Of a DNA stretch of 42,703 bases, positions 17,279 to 26,068 are shown one piece after another. The DNA is from Ramlibacter pinisoli (GTDB lineage: Bacteria > Pseudomonadota > Gammaproteobacteria > Burkholderiales > Burkholderiaceae_C). Position 1 is the stretch's first letter. Every line of letters starts with the position of its first letter. Under the pieces are notes generated by a model, which saw nothing but the letters and a program-made list of their open reading frames with translations, searched no databases and was not told where the DNA came from. The DNA lies in contig NZ_WSEL01000002.1 in assembly GCF_009758015.1 (NCBI RefSeq), positions 1 to 42,703 of the forward strand, written 5' to 3'. Made by a program: the position numbers and the translations under genes.

Positions 17279-18625
17279 TCAGCGCACGCCCTGGGCCGCC
17301 AGGCCGTCGCCCGTGAAGATCGTGTCCGACCAGTTCTTCGTGGGCCGATGGTGGTAGGACTTGTCGTTCAGGACGTTGGAGACGTAGGCCTGGCCGGTCA
17401 GCAGGTCGTAGAAGCCGAAGGTCTGCTGAACGGTACCGGGGAAATCCGGCATCACGTAGTTCAGGTTCCAGGTGGTCTTCCACAACTGGCCGTTGGCGTC
17501 CCAGCGGTCGCCCAGGACCGCCTGCCACGTATCCTCGTCCAGGTAGTAGACGCCCTTGGGAGCCTGGTGACGCTGGCCGGGCTTGAGGCTGGCCTCCACC
17601 ACCCAAACGCGGTGCAGTTCCCAGCGCAGGTGGTCGGGATTCAGGTGCTGGCCCTTGATCAGGTCGGCGTCCTTCGCCTGCAGCAGGCGGTTGTTGTTGT
17701 ATGGGACGAGCACCTCCTTCTTGCCGACCAGCTTCCAGTCGAACAGGTCTGTCTTGCCGGTGAAGACGCTGATCTCATCGAAAGACATCAGGCCCGCGCT
17801 CGCCGGCGTGGGCGTGTCGCAGCAGGCATTTGGCAGCTTGCGCACACGCCGCTGGCCGGTGAGGTAGACGTAGGCCGCTACCTTGGACGGGTCGAAGTGT
17901 TCACGGCCGGCGATCATTTCCCCGGCGCGGATGGGCGGCCCGTCGTTGACCAGGTTCACCTGCCAGTAGTAGCCGGAGAACTTGTCGGCGCCGTCCTCAA
18001 GGTAGTAGGGCATCGACTGCTTGATCTGGCCGCTGGTGGTGAGCACCACCTTGCCGTCGGCCGTGATCTGGTACTGGTTGAAGTCGGCTTCCCAGGAGGC
18101 GCCGCGCCAGGCCAGCTTGTGGTTCCACATCGCCTCGACGCCGGACTTCGGTATCGGGAACGGAATGCCGCCATACACGCCGCTGGGAATGTCACCTTCC
18201 AGCTTGCCCCGGGTCGCATTGCGCAGGGTGTTGTCGTAGACCCACTGCGGCGCCACTGCGGTGCGGTGCGTGGGGTATACGTCGAGGCGGTAGCTGTTGG
18301 GATACTTGCGCAGCATCGCCTTCACGCCTTCGCTCAGCTTGTCGGCGTGCTGGGCGATGTTTTCCGGCGTCACGCTGTAGAGCGGTTTCTCGGCCTTGAA
18401 CGGGTCACCCCGCTTTCCGCCCGGCTTGTCACCGGGAATGGGCGTGGTGTAGCCGCCGGTCCACGCTGGGATCGTCCCGGCGGCATTGCCGGCCTTTTCC
18501 GCGCCCAGAGGCGTCAGCGTGGTCTTCAGGCGCGCGGCCTCGTCGCTGCTGACGGCAGCCTGCGCCGTGAGGGCGACGCCAGCGGCGGCCGCAAGAGTGA
18601 GGTGCGCGAAGGTGCGCAGATTCAT
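17279..18625 (-). CDS. DUF1329 domain-containing periplasmic or outer-membrane protein
   Basis: This 448-aa protein begins with a signal peptide (MNLRTFAHLTLAAAAGVALTA, cleavage near AQA) and shows the DUF1329 pattern: LTPLGAEKAGNAAGTIPAWTG near the start, then repeated blocks rich in Trp and Tyr (VYPTHRTAVAPQWVYDNT, GQRRVRKLPNACCDTPTP) and a C-terminal part on dye- or lipid-like binding. The fold is thought to resemble LolA/LolB lipoprotein carriers, which bind hydrophobic molecules in the periplasm. DUF1329 genes almost always pair with DUF1302, as here (19 bp downstream of it). It probably helps carry a hydrophobic compound through the envelope. Confidence 0.88.
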   Translation of the reverse strand: MNLRTFAHLTLAAAAGVALTAQAAVSSDEAARLKTTLTPLGAEKAGNAAGTIPAWTGGYTTPIPGDKPGGKRGDPFKAEKPLYSVTPENIAQHADKLSEGVKAMLRKYPNSYRLDVYPTHRTAVAPQWVYDNTLRNATRGKLEGDIPSGVYGGIPFPIPKSGVEAMWNHKLAWRGASWEADFNQYQITADGKVVLTTSGQIKQSMPYYLEDGADKFSGYYWQVNLVNDGPPIRAGEMIAGREHFDPSKVAAYVYLTGQRRVRKLPNACCDTPTPASAGLMSFDEISVFTGKTDLFDWKLVGKKEVLVPYNNNRLLQAKDADLIKGQHLNPDHLRWELHRVWVVEASLKPGQRHQAPKGVYYLDEDTWQAVLGDRWDANGQLWKTTWNLNYVMPDFPGTVQQTFGFYDLLTGQAYVSNVLNDKSYHHRPTKNWSDTIFTGDGLAAQGVR

Positions 18626-18644
18626 GATGGGTCTCCGAAGATGA

Positions 18645-20318
18645 TCAGAAGGTGGTGCGCAGCGAGACGCTGACGAAGTTGCGGTCCTTCAGTGCCTGCA
18701 TGAATTGCACGTTGTTGTTGTTGTCCAGGGCGGAACCTTCCGGCCCGTAGAACTGCACGTAGTTGATGCTCGCGACCCACCGGTTCAGGTAGACGCCGGT
18801 CAGGCCGATCGTGAAGTCCCCGCCCTTGTCGACGCCGAAGCCGGGGCCGACCGCCGACGATTTGCCCGCGGTGTAGCTGGCGCCGACGCTGGGCGTGAGG
18901 TCAAGGCCAGGGAAGACCTGGCGGTAGGTGGGCGACAGCACCATGCGGACGGAAGCGGCAGAACGGTCGGCGTTCGGGTTCAGCTGCGCTTCCCCGCGGG
19001 TAACCTTCATGCGGGTGTTCCAGGCGACTTCACCCAGGAAGCTTGCTTCGCGCCAGATCGGGTTGGGGCCGAGGCTAGCCAGCCAGGACACTTGCGCATG
19101 GCCGGTACGGCCAACCGCGTAGCCCGGGTTGTCACGGTTGTCGAGGTTGGTGCCGACGCCAATGCTGCTCAGCACGGTGGCACCGCTGCTCGAGAGCGGC
19201 ATGTTGTCGCGGATGGAAACCTCGCCTGCGAATCCCCATTCGCCAATCGACTTGGCAAAGCTGGCGCCGTAGGAACGGGCACCCTCGTGGTACACCCATC
19301 GATAGCTGGACGCCGCCAACGCCGGGGGGAAACCCGTCAGCGTGTTGTAGATGTTGGCCGGGCCATAGGGATGGAAACGGATCGCGTAGAAGCCGAAATC
19401 CGTGTCGATCGCATCAGCGCGGTAGCGCAGCTGCATCCCGCCCTGGCCTCCGTTCTTGGGCTCCAGATCCGGTTGGCGCGCAAAGACACCGATCGGGCCG
19501 GCATTGAGTCGCTCGGCACCTGGGCCCATGACATCACTGGTGGACAGGTAGGCTCCCACCGGAATCAGCCGTGTCGGTTCCCACTCGTAGCCGTAGTAGG
19601 CGCCGACGGACACCGCGTCGCTCACCTGCACCTGCCCGGAGAGCTTGCCGGTGGGACGCGCGATCTCCTTGAAGGTGGAGTTCGGCACCGACAGCAGCTT
19701 GACCAGGTCCACCGGCGCCTGTCCGCCCGCGATGCCGTTGGAGCCGAAGAACAGGCTTTCCCCCCACAGCAGCGTGTGGCGGCCCAGCCGTGCGGTGGCT
19801 GGTCTGCTGGCGACGTCGAAGTTGCCGAAGACGAACGCATCCAGCACTTCCACGTCGCGGCCCATCAGCTTGCGGGTTTCCGACGGGAACTCGTTGCCCG
19901 GGACGTGGTTGGCCGTGAATGTGGTGTTGTCGTTGGGCCGGTTGTAGACGGTGTCATACCAGGCCGCGCCGCTGACGCGGGCGCCCCAGTTGTTTCGCCA
20001 CGTGACGTCCAGCTCGCTGAAAAGGTCAACCCGGTTCGAGACCAGGCCCTTGCTGAAGTTGTTGTTGCCGTCGTCCTGGTTGACGTTGTTCGGTCCGATG
20101 ACGCCCGTCGGGCCGAAAGCCGTCTGCGAAAGCGCTGGGGAACGGTCGCGGACTCGGGCCGCGGCGCTGTACTTGAACGTGTTGTCCCAACGGACCTTCA
20201 GGTCGGGATTGGCAGTATCGAATTCGAGCGCGTGACCGCTGCCGCAGGCTAGCAACGCCGCGACAGCAAGCGCGCTCGAGCGACATTTGGGACAGAACTG
20301 GAAGGGGGCGTGGAACAT
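18645..20318 (-). CDS. DUF1302 domain-containing outer-membrane protein
   Basis: This 557-aa protein has a signal peptide (about residues 1-31, ending GSGHA) and then LEFDTANPDLKVRWDNTFKY, a typical DUF1302 mature start. Alternating polar and hydrophobic strands run throughout, and the chain ends in SVSLRTTF, the terminal Phe expected of outer-membrane beta-barrels. The start at 20318 has a strong GAGGAG ribosome-binding site. Together with DUF1329, the YCF48-like protein and the MMPL transporter it forms a putative cross-envelope route. A function as a channel for a hydrophobic substrate is likely but unproven. Confidence 0.88.
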   Translation of the reverse strand: MFHAPFQFCPKCRSSALAVAALLACGSGHALEFDTANPDLKVRWDNTFKYSAAARVRDRSPALSQTAFGPTGVIGPNNVNQDDGNNNFSKGLVSNRVDLFSELDVTWRNNWGARVSGAAWYDTVYNRPNDNTTFTANHVPGNEFPSETRKLMGRDVEVLDAFVFGNFDVASRPATARLGRHTLLWGESLFFGSNGIAGGQAPVDLVKLLSVPNSTFKEIARPTGKLSGQVQVSDAVSVGAYYGYEWEPTRLIPVGAYLSTSDVMGPGAERLNAGPIGVFARQPDLEPKNGGQGGMQLRYRADAIDTDFGFYAIRFHPYGPANIYNTLTGFPPALAASSYRWVYHEGARSYGASFAKSIGEWGFAGEVSIRDNMPLSSSGATVLSSIGVGTNLDNRDNPGYAVGRTGHAQVSWLASLGPNPIWREASFLGEVAWNTRMKVTRGEAQLNPNADRSAASVRMVLSPTYRQVFPGLDLTPSVGASYTAGKSSAVGPGFGVDKGGDFTIGLTGVYLNRWVASINYVQFYGPEGSALDNNNNVQFMQALKDRNFVSVSLRTTF

Positions 20319-20347
20319 GATCTCCTCGTCGTTGTGATGGATTGCGC

Positions 20348-21454
20348 TCAAGCTGGTGAATGCACGATCTGGTCGAGCGCGCGGGACAGGGCAAGCAGGT
20401 CGGTCTCGGTGCCGGGCATCTCGTCCCATCGCGCCGCCTGCAGGGCGATCGCTGCGATCTGGCGGACGCGCGGCTCACGCCGCTTTAGAAAGGCTGGCGC
20501 CAGTTCGCGCGGTTCGCGCAATCCGGCAAGCAGTTCGCCAAGCACAACCGCGTCCTCGATGGCTTGGGCTGCTGCCTGGCCGAAGTGAGGCGGCAATGCG
20601 CGGACGCATTCCCCTACGCCGACAATCCGTCCGCGCGCCCATGGCGAGACCATCAGGCCGAGAGCAAGAGGGCGGCGCACGACTTCCGTCTCGGGCGCTA
20701 CGTGGTGCGCCAAGTCGCCCATGACTCCCGGAAAGCGGGCAAGCAATGCGCGAGCGCCCGCCGCATCCGCAGGTGCCTGCGCGCCACGCGATGCCAGCCG
20801 CACCCCGACGCGCGACCCGCTAACAGGAACGGCGTAGGCCTTGTCCCCCGCGGCGGTAACGGCACTCAGGGCTTCGTCAAAGCCTGGGGAGCGGCGCGTG
20901 AAAAGGTAGAGCCAGGCTGCGCTCGCGGCTCCCGAGGGGGCCGCCTGAAACACCCGCTCGCGCAATGGGTCGCGGCCACCGCAGGCGACGACAACGAAGT
21001 CGGCCGACAGCGCCGGCTCCCCCTCAACATCCACGAGGGCCTCGTCGCTAATGTCCACAACCCGCAAAACCTGCGCCCCGTAGCGGATGTGGACACCGGC
21101 GTCCCGCGCGGCTGCGGCCAGAATCTCTTGCAAGTCGGAGTGGGCGATCCCGAGGGCCGCCGGATAGCGGGCCCCGGCAAGCCGGGGTGCATCCAGCGAG
21201 TACAGTGGCAGGCCGCGTTGACCAATCGCGCTGATGCGCCGATAGGCAAATCCGGCACGCACGCAGGCGTCGGCGACTCCGAGCCGGGCCAGATCGCGCA
21301 GCATGCTGGGGACGACATCCACGTGCACCTCCGGCGCGACTGGGTCGGGGCGTGCCTCAAGCAGCCGCACAGCCGCGCCGGCCTGGGCTGCGGCCAGTGC
21401 GCATGCCAGGCCCGCAAGGCCGCCACCGACGACGCAGACGACGCGACGCTTCAC
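20348..21454 (-). CDS. FAD-dependent oxidoreductase with altered monooxygenase motifs
   Basis: This 368-aa protein is related to group A flavin monooxygenases. The FAD-binding GGGLAG (about residues 10-15) followed by the Glu of LLEARP is intact. The DG motif region reads ACGGRDPLRERV rather than GADGxxSxVR, and the GD motif reads VGVGECVRALPPHFGQAAAQAIEDA, with Glu replacing the usual Asp. It may be a hydroxylase with changed cofactor handling, or an oxidase/dehydrogenase. It is the first gene of operon B, 29 bp before DUF1302, and diverges from the second LysR gene. High confidence in the flavin fold, lower in the reaction. Confidence 0.78.
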   Translation of the reverse strand: MKRRVVCVVGGGLAGLACALAAAQAGAAVRLLEARPDPVAPEVHVDVVPSMLRDLARLGVADACVRAGFAYRRISAIGQRGLPLYSLDAPRLAGARYPAALGIAHSDLQEILAAAARDAGVHIRYGAQVLRVVDISDEALVDVEGEPALSADFVVVACGGRDPLRERVFQAAPSGAASAAWLYLFTRRSPGFDEALSAVTAAGDKAYAVPVSGSRVGVRLASRGAQAPADAAGARALLARFPGVMGDLAHHVAPETEVVRRPLALGLMVSPWARGRIVGVGECVRALPPHFGQAAAQAIEDAVVLGELLAGLREPRELAPAFLKRREPRVRQIAAIALQAARWDEMPGTETDLLALSRALDQIVHSPA

Positions 21455-21664
21455 CGCGCACTCCCGCCCACATCTGCGTCATTCCGAGCATCCATCAAGC
21501 CAGCGGACTCCACTGCGTTCTCGCACCCATCGACAAAGTGGCGCGAGAGTACGAAGTGACCCGGTTTTCGAAAAATTGTTTGTTTCCATTCGAGGAATCA
21601 GTCTGGCAAATACATTTCGGGTAAACCCTCTAGGGAGCCCGGCGTACCATCCACGGCCGTCCCC
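21455..21664. promoter_or_regulatory. Divergent promoter region between operon B and the second LysR gene
   Basis: A gap of about 210 bases between divergent genes, less GC-rich in its right half. Two dyads are visible: TTTTCGAAAA at 21565-21574 and GGGT-AA-ACCC at 21619-21628. Neither has the exact T-N11-A layout seen upstream of operon A. The region should hold the promoters of both transcripts and the regulator sites; I cannot place -35/-10 boxes with confidence. Confidence 0.5.
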
Positions 21665-22585
21665 ATGCGATTCAACAAACTGGACCTCAACCTGCTTGTG
21701 GCACTCGATGCGATGCTCGAGGAGATGAGCATCAGCCGCGCCGCAGAGCGCCTGCACATGAGCCAGTCGGCAATGAGCAATGCGCTCGCCCGCCTGCGGG
21801 ACTACTTCGATGACGAATTGCTGGTGCAGGTCGGAAGGCGGATGGAATTGACGCCTCGCGCTGAGGTGCTGCGCGATGCCGTGCACGACGTGTTGCTGCG
21901 CGTGGACACGTCCATTGCCATGCAGCCCGAGTTCATCCCCTCCACCTCGGACCGCGAGTTCCGGCTGTTCGTTTCGGACTACACGCTCAACACGCTCATG
22001 CCGCACGTCGTGGCGCGGGCGCACGCGCAGGCGCCCGGCGTACGGTTCCTACTGCAGCCGCAAACGATTGATCCCACGCGTCAATTGGAGCGGGGCGAGG
22101 TCGACATGCTCATCATGCCGGCCGACTACTGCTCACCGAACCACCCCACCGAAACCCTGTTCAGCGAGAGTTTCAGCTGTGTCGTCTGGAGCGGCGGACG
22201 GCTCGCTCAGGGACCGCTTACCTTCGAACAGTACGCAGTCGCCGGACACGTGGCGATGCAGCCGACCAGCATTCAGCCGAATTCATTCGAATCATGGGTG
22301 GTGCAACGCTATGGACTGACGCGGCGGGATGAGATCACCACCTTCAGCTTCGCTGCTGCGCCGGCATTGGTTGTCGGCACCGACCGCATTGCCACGGTCC
22401 ACACGCGGCTGGCATTCCAGGCCGCGCGGCACCTTCCAGTGACGGTCCACACGCCACCGATCGCCTTCCCGGAAATGAAGCAGGTGACGCAATGGCACAA
22501 ATACCGATCGAAGGACCCTGGCCTGCTCTGGCTGCGTCAGGTCTTGCTGCAGGCGGTGGTGGACATGGATACCGTTCGACGATAG
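21665..22585 (+). CDS. LysR-family transcriptional regulator (NahR/NodD-like), second copy
   Basis: This 306-aa regulator starts MRFNKLDLNLLVALDAMLEE, the classic NahR/NodD-type N-terminus, with the HTH at about residues 18-45 (ISRAAERLHMSQSAMSNALA) and a C-terminal effector domain. It is divergent from operon B, so it most likely controls that operon. It is a paralogue of the LysR at 5357-6304: the HTH and wing (DYFDDELLV versus EYFDDQLLV) are nearly the same, so the two may recognise similar boxes or cross-regulate. The gene ends 39 bp from the convergent oxygenase gene. Confidence 0.93.
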   Translation: MRFNKLDLNLLVALDAMLEEMSISRAAERLHMSQSAMSNALARLRDYFDDELLVQVGRRMELTPRAEVLRDAVHDVLLRVDTSIAMQPEFIPSTSDREFRLFVSDYTLNTLMPHVVARAHAQAPGVRFLLQPQTIDPTRQLERGEVDMLIMPADYCSPNHPTETLFSESFSCVVWSGGRLAQGPLTFEQYAVAGHVAMQPTSIQPNSFESWVVQRYGLTRRDEITTFSFAAAPALVVGTDRIATVHTRLAFQAARHLPVTVHTPPIAFPEMKQVTQWHKYRSKDPGLLWLRQVLLQAVVDMDTVRR

Positions 22586-22594
22586 GCCTGGCCA

Positions 22595-22611
22595 CCACTC
22601 GAACGGAGTGG
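22595..22611. terminator. Hairpin between convergent LysR and oxygenase genes
   Basis: CCACTC (22595-22600), loop GAACG, GAGTGG (22606-22611) forms a perfect 6-bp stem in the 39-bp gap between two convergent genes. A bidirectional terminator is the natural reading; there is no long T-run on either side. Confidence 0.4.
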
Positions 22612-22624
22612 CTTGGGGAGGCGC

Positions 22625-23710
22625 TCAGGCCTTCGAGGCCTCGGAGAGCTCCGTCAGCCGCTGCACGACCCGCCGCGCGCGGTTGGCGCCCACGTCCACG
22701 TGGATGTCCAGCCAGTCGGCCCGCTCGCCGAACTCGCGCATGTTCTGGTACTGCTTCTCGATGACCACACGGTCTTCGTCGAACGTGAATGCGGTCTGCC
22801 GGATCACCTCGTCGATGTTCTCGGGCATGTCGGGGTGGCGCGTGCTCGCCATGCTCCAGAAGTAGTGGCAGGTTTCGGCAGTCTCCGGCGTGATGCCGTG
22901 GAGGCCGCGCATGTGAAAGCCGCCGCGCTGCGGATCGTCGATGGCATCGGTACCGGGTTCGCACGCCCCCGTCCAGATGCGCAGATGCGACAGGTGGAAC
23001 TCGATCTCCTGCCAGCGCTCGCACTTGTCGCCGAAGGGCCAGGCTGCCTTGTACGTGGGCGGCGGCGTCGAGCCGGGCATCTGCCGCACGACCTTGACGT
23101 GGTCTCCGTCCTGCGTGACGTTCATCTTGGCATTCATGTGCAGCTTCGCATTGCCACCGATCGTCTTCAGATGCACGTATCCGAGGTGACTCAGGTCCAT
23201 CAGGTTGTCGTGGATCAATTGCCAGGGCGCCTGGTAGTGGTACATGCCGCTGCCCCATTTGTAGTTGGGATGCTCATGGAACGGGTAGACCGGTGGAGCC
23301 GACCCAGGGGTCGAACCTTCGCGTGCGGGCATCCAGATCCAGAGCATCTTGTTCTGTTCGACGAGGTGGTAGGACCGCACCTTCGCCTTGGAGGGAACTC
23401 GCTCCTGGCCGGGAATCTCGATGCACTGGCCGGCCGGGTTGTACAGCATGCCGTGGTAGCCGCAGCGCAGGCCCTCGCCTTCCACGGTGCCGCAGGACAG
23501 CGGAAGCGAGCGGTGGCAGCAACGGTCTTCCAGCGCGGCCGCCTGGCCCTCGCCGGTGCGGAACAACACCACCTTCTCGCCGAGGAAGGTTCGGGCGAGG
23601 GGCTGGTCCGTCAGTTCGGACGAGAAGCCCGCCACGTACCACTGGTCGCGCGGGAAGCGCGCGGGCGGAACCTTCGACGAGGTGGGCTGGGCGATGTTGG
23701 CGATCTGCAT
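22625..23710 (-). CDS. Aromatic ring-hydroxylating Rieske oxygenase, VanA/phthalate dioxygenase type
   Basis: This 361-aa protein is the terminal oxygenase of a two-component system. The Rieske cluster ligands are Cys64-x-His66 (RCCHRSLPL) and Cys83-x2-His86 (CGYHG). The mononuclear iron site is seen in HDNLMDLSHLGYVH, with Asp172, His175 and His180. The absence of a beta subunit and the overall size place it with homotrimeric demethylases and phthalate 4,5-dioxygenase. It would hydroxylate or O-demethylate an aromatic acid, taking electrons from the VanB-type reductase encoded 32 bp upstream. It is the last gene of operon C. The substrate is unknown. Confidence 0.9.
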   Translation of the reverse strand: MQIANIAQPTSSKVPPARFPRDQWYVAGFSSELTDQPLARTFLGEKVVLFRTGEGQAAALEDRCCHRSLPLSCGTVEGEGLRCGYHGMLYNPAGQCIEIPGQERVPSKAKVRSYHLVEQNKMLWIWMPAREGSTPGSAPPVYPFHEHPNYKWGSGMYHYQAPWQLIHDNLMDLSHLGYVHLKTIGGNAKLHMNAKMNVTQDGDHVKVVRQMPGSTPPPTYKAAWPFGDKCERWQEIEFHLSHLRIWTGACEPGTDAIDDPQRGGFHMRGLHGITPETAETCHYFWSMASTRHPDMPENIDEVIRQTAFTFDEDRVVIEKQYQNMREFGERADWLDIHVDVGANRARRVVQRLTELSEASKA

Positions 23711-23742
23711 GGTTTTGTCTCAGGGTGGTGGTGGCGGCGCGT

Positions 23743-24699
23743 TTAGAGGTCGAGCACGAGTCGGGCGGTCCGGGAACGCGAGCAGCAGGGCGTGAACTGG
23801 TCATTCGCGGCGCGCTCGGCGTCGGTGAAAAAACTGTCGCGGTGCGCAGGTTCACCGTCGAGCACGCGCGTGATGCAAGTGCCGCAGACGCCCGACTCGC
23901 AGGAGAACGGGATGTCGACGCCCTGTTCCAGCAGCACCTGCAGGGCGCTGCGGCCGGCGGGGACGGTGCACGTGCGGCCGCTGCGGGCGAGTTGCACCTC
24001 GAAGGCCAAGTCTTCGCCGGTCGCGACCGGGGCAGCGGCAAACTGCTCACGGTGCAGGTTCTCCTCGGGCCAGCCGAGCGCCCGCGCGGTCACCAGCACG
24101 TGGTCCATGAATCCCGAGGGGCCGCAGACGTAGAGGTGGGTGGCGGCGTCGCCTCCGGCAAGCGCCTGGCCGGGGTCGAACTGTTGCTCAGTCGGCCCAT
24201 CGGCCGCATGAAAGCGAACGTTCGCCGCATAGCCGGAGGCCTGGATCTCCCGACGGAAGGCCATGCGCCGCTCGCTGCGCGCACAATAGTGCATGGCAAA
24301 TTCCTGCTGCGTGGCATGCAGCACCTGGGCCATGGCGAGGATGGGCGTGATGCCGATTCCACCGGCCACCAGGACACTTCGCCGCGCCGCGACCAGCTCG
24401 AAATGATTGCGGGGCGCACTGACTTGTAGGGTCGTTCCGGCGTGCAGCCGCTCGTGCACGCCTGCAGAGCCGCCGCGCGACGCCGGATCCCGCAGCACGG
24501 CAATGCGCCAGTGATGCCGCTCGGTCGGGTCGTTGCAAAGGGAATACTGGCGTACCAGCTGCGGCGACACGTGCACGTCGATGTGGGCGCCGGCAGTGAA
24601 GGCGGGCAGCAGCTCGCCGCCAGGATGCACCAGCTCGAGGCTGCAGATGCCGTCCGCTTCCTCGGTGCGACTGCGGACTTCGACCGAAATCTCGTTCAT
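23743..24699 (-). CDS. PDR/VanB-type oxidoreductase
   Basis: This 318-aa reductase has the phthalate dioxygenase reductase domain order. FMN is bound at RQYSLCN (about residues 50-56), NAD(P)H at GGIGITP (113-119) and CGPSGFM (192-198), and a C-terminal plant-type [2Fe-2S] ferredoxin domain uses Cys267, Cys272, Cys275 (CESGVCGTC) and Cys305 or 306. It passes electrons from NADH to the Rieske oxygenase encoded next in the operon. The start overlaps the MarR gene stop (ATGA), so regulator, reductase and oxygenase are coupled. Confidence 0.92.
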   Translation of the reverse strand: MNEISVEVRSRTEEADGICSLELVHPGGELLPAFTAGAHIDVHVSPQLVRQYSLCNDPTERHHWRIAVLRDPASRGGSAGVHERLHAGTTLQVSAPRNHFELVAARRSVLVAGGIGITPILAMAQVLHATQQEFAMHYCARSERRMAFRREIQASGYAANVRFHAADGPTEQQFDPGQALAGGDAATHLYVCGPSGFMDHVLVTARALGWPEENLHREQFAAAPVATGEDLAFEVQLARSGRTCTVPAGRSALQVLLEQGVDIPFSCESGVCGTCITRVLDGEPAHRDSFFTDAERAANDQFTPCCSRSRTARLVLDL

Positions 24700-25328
24700 T
24701 CTTCCTCGTCTTCGTTACGCCGCTTGCGGCCGCGCGCAGCCGCCTCGGGAAAGCGGCGCTTCACATAGTTTTGGGTGGCGATTTCCACGGTGGGCAGGTT
24801 CTCGTGCAACCGACGCAGCAGGGACAGCAGGGTGTCGACTTCGTCCGGGTTCAGCACTGACAGGAACGCGCGCTCGCGCTCCAGCGCAACTTCGCGCACG
24901 CGGTCGTGCAGGGCGCGGCCTTCGGGCGTCAGCACGGCGATGCGGGCCCGGCCGTCCGCGGGGTCCAGCTCGGTGCGGATCAGGCCGCGCTCCTGCATGA
25001 CCTTGAAGCAGCGGCTGACCGCGCCCTTGTCCATGCCGATCACACGCGATACCTGCTGCGCCGTCACCGAACCGTGGACGGCCAGCAGCACCAGGCAGCG
25101 CCAGATCTCGATGCCGACGTCAAACAGCGCCAGGTAGTGTTGGGAAGCGCCACGCGATAGCTTGTTGGCGATCCACGTGAGGAAGGCGGGTGCGTAGCGA
25201 TCAAGGTCGATGACGTCGGGGGAGGGCAGTTCCTTCCCCTCCGACGGCTTACCGGGGGGGGTGGGTCGGGAGGTGCGGAACTTGGCGGGCGCCGCAGAAA
25301 CGCGGGTCTTGGGACGGGAGGGGGTCAT
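24696..25328 (-). CDS. MarR-family transcriptional regulator
   Basis: This 210-aa winged-helix regulator has its HTH at about residues 90-125 ([20 protein letters not shown]) and the wing at [20 protein letters not shown]. It has a basic, Pro-rich N-terminal extension of about 35 residues and a charged C-terminal tail ([12 protein letters not shown]), both longer than usual. It lies inside operon C between the transporter and oxygenase genes. The likely targets are the tandem AGTTG-N6-CAACT sites upstream of livK, with derepression by an aromatic ligand; this is inference. A TTG start at 25355, overlapping the LivF stop, is possible and would add 9 residues. Confidence 0.87.
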   Translation of the reverse strand: MTPSRPKTRVSAAPAKFRTSRPTPPGKPSEGKELPSPDVIDLDRYAPAFLTWIANKLSRGASQHYLALFDVGIEIWRCLVLLAVHGSVTAQQVSRVIGMDKGAVSRCFKVMQERGLIRTELDPADGRARIAVLTPEGRALHDRVREVALERERAFLSVLNPDEVDTLLSLLRRLHENLPTVEIATQNYVKRRFPEAAARGRKRRNEDEEE

Positions 25329-25351
25329 GAACGTCACTGTACGCACACCGC

Positions 25352-26065
25352 TCAATGCACCGCCATGCCCAGCCAGCGGTCCAACGCCGCTTGGTCCTGG
25401 CGCAGGCCGGCGGCGCTGTCCTCGTGTACCACGGTGCCGTGGTTCAGGATGACGGCCCGCTTCGCGTACGCCAACACTTCGTCCACCTGCTGCTCCACGA
25501 CGACGACGGGAATGCCGGTCTGCTCGCTCATCTGACGGAAGACGCGCAGCAGTTCCTGCCTGATCAACGGCGCCAGTCCTTCGAGCGGTTCGTCCAGCAG
25601 CAGCAGCTTCGGCTGGCCCAGCAGGGCCCGCGCAACGGAGAGCATCTGCTGCTCGCCGCCCGAGAGCTGGCTGCCGCCGTTTCGCCGGCGCTCCGCCAGC
25701 CGAGGAAACAAGGCATACGCTTCGTCGAGCGCGGCGCGGGACCGACGCTTCAGGCCGGACACGAGGTTCTCTTCCACCGTGAGCGAGGGAAAGATGTCGC
25801 GCGTCTGCGGCACGTATCCGATACCCAGGTCGGCGCGCCGGTGCGGCGCCAGACCGGCAAGATCGCGCCCGTCAAACGTGATCCGACCGGCGCGGATCGG
25901 CACCAGGCCCATGATGGCGCGCAGCGCCGTTGTCTTGCCGACCCCATTTCTACCGACCATGGCAAGCCGGTCGCCGGCGCGCACCTGCAGCGCCAGGCCA
26001 TCCAGCACTGTGGTCGGGCCATAGCCGGCCACCACGCCCTCGAGTTGCAGCATCGTTTGGGTCAT
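25352..26065 (-). CDS. livF: ABC transporter ATP-binding protein, LivF type
   Basis: This 237-aa ATPase has Walker A GRNGVGKTT (residues 38-46), a Q-loop near 87 (VPQTRDIF), signature LSGGEQQ (134-140) and Walker B LLLLDEP (154-160). The short length and the GYVPQTRDIFPSLTVEENL segment are typical of LivF, the smaller of the two ATPases of branched-chain amino acid type importers. In aromatic clusters such transporters often import benzoate-like or phenylpropanoid acids. The gene starts 3 bp after the livG stop. Confidence 0.92.
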   Translation of the reverse strand: MTQTMLQLEGVVAGYGPTTVLDGLALQVRAGDRLAMVGRNGVGKTTALRAIMGLVPIRAGRITFDGRDLAGLAPHRRADLGIGYVPQTRDIFPSLTVEENLVSGLKRRSRAALDEAYALFPRLAERRRNGGSQLSGGEQQMLSVARALLGQPKLLLLDEPLEGLAPLIRQELLRVFRQMSEQTGIPVVVVEQQVDEVLAYAKRAVILNHGTVVHEDSAAGLRQDQAALDRWLGMAVH

Positions 26066-26068
26066 GGT

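Noticed and set aside
18705..20252. 515-codon plus-strand open frame opposite DUF1302
   Set aside because: It is a His-, Val- and Arg-rich antisense shadow of a well-supported outer-membrane protein gene, with no motif or ribosome-binding site.
22344..23258. 304-codon minus-strand frame overlapping the oxygenase and LysR genes
   Set aside because: It is an out-of-frame reading of the VanA-type oxygenase on the same strand and runs into the convergent LysR gene. The oxygenase frame carries all Rieske and iron ligands.
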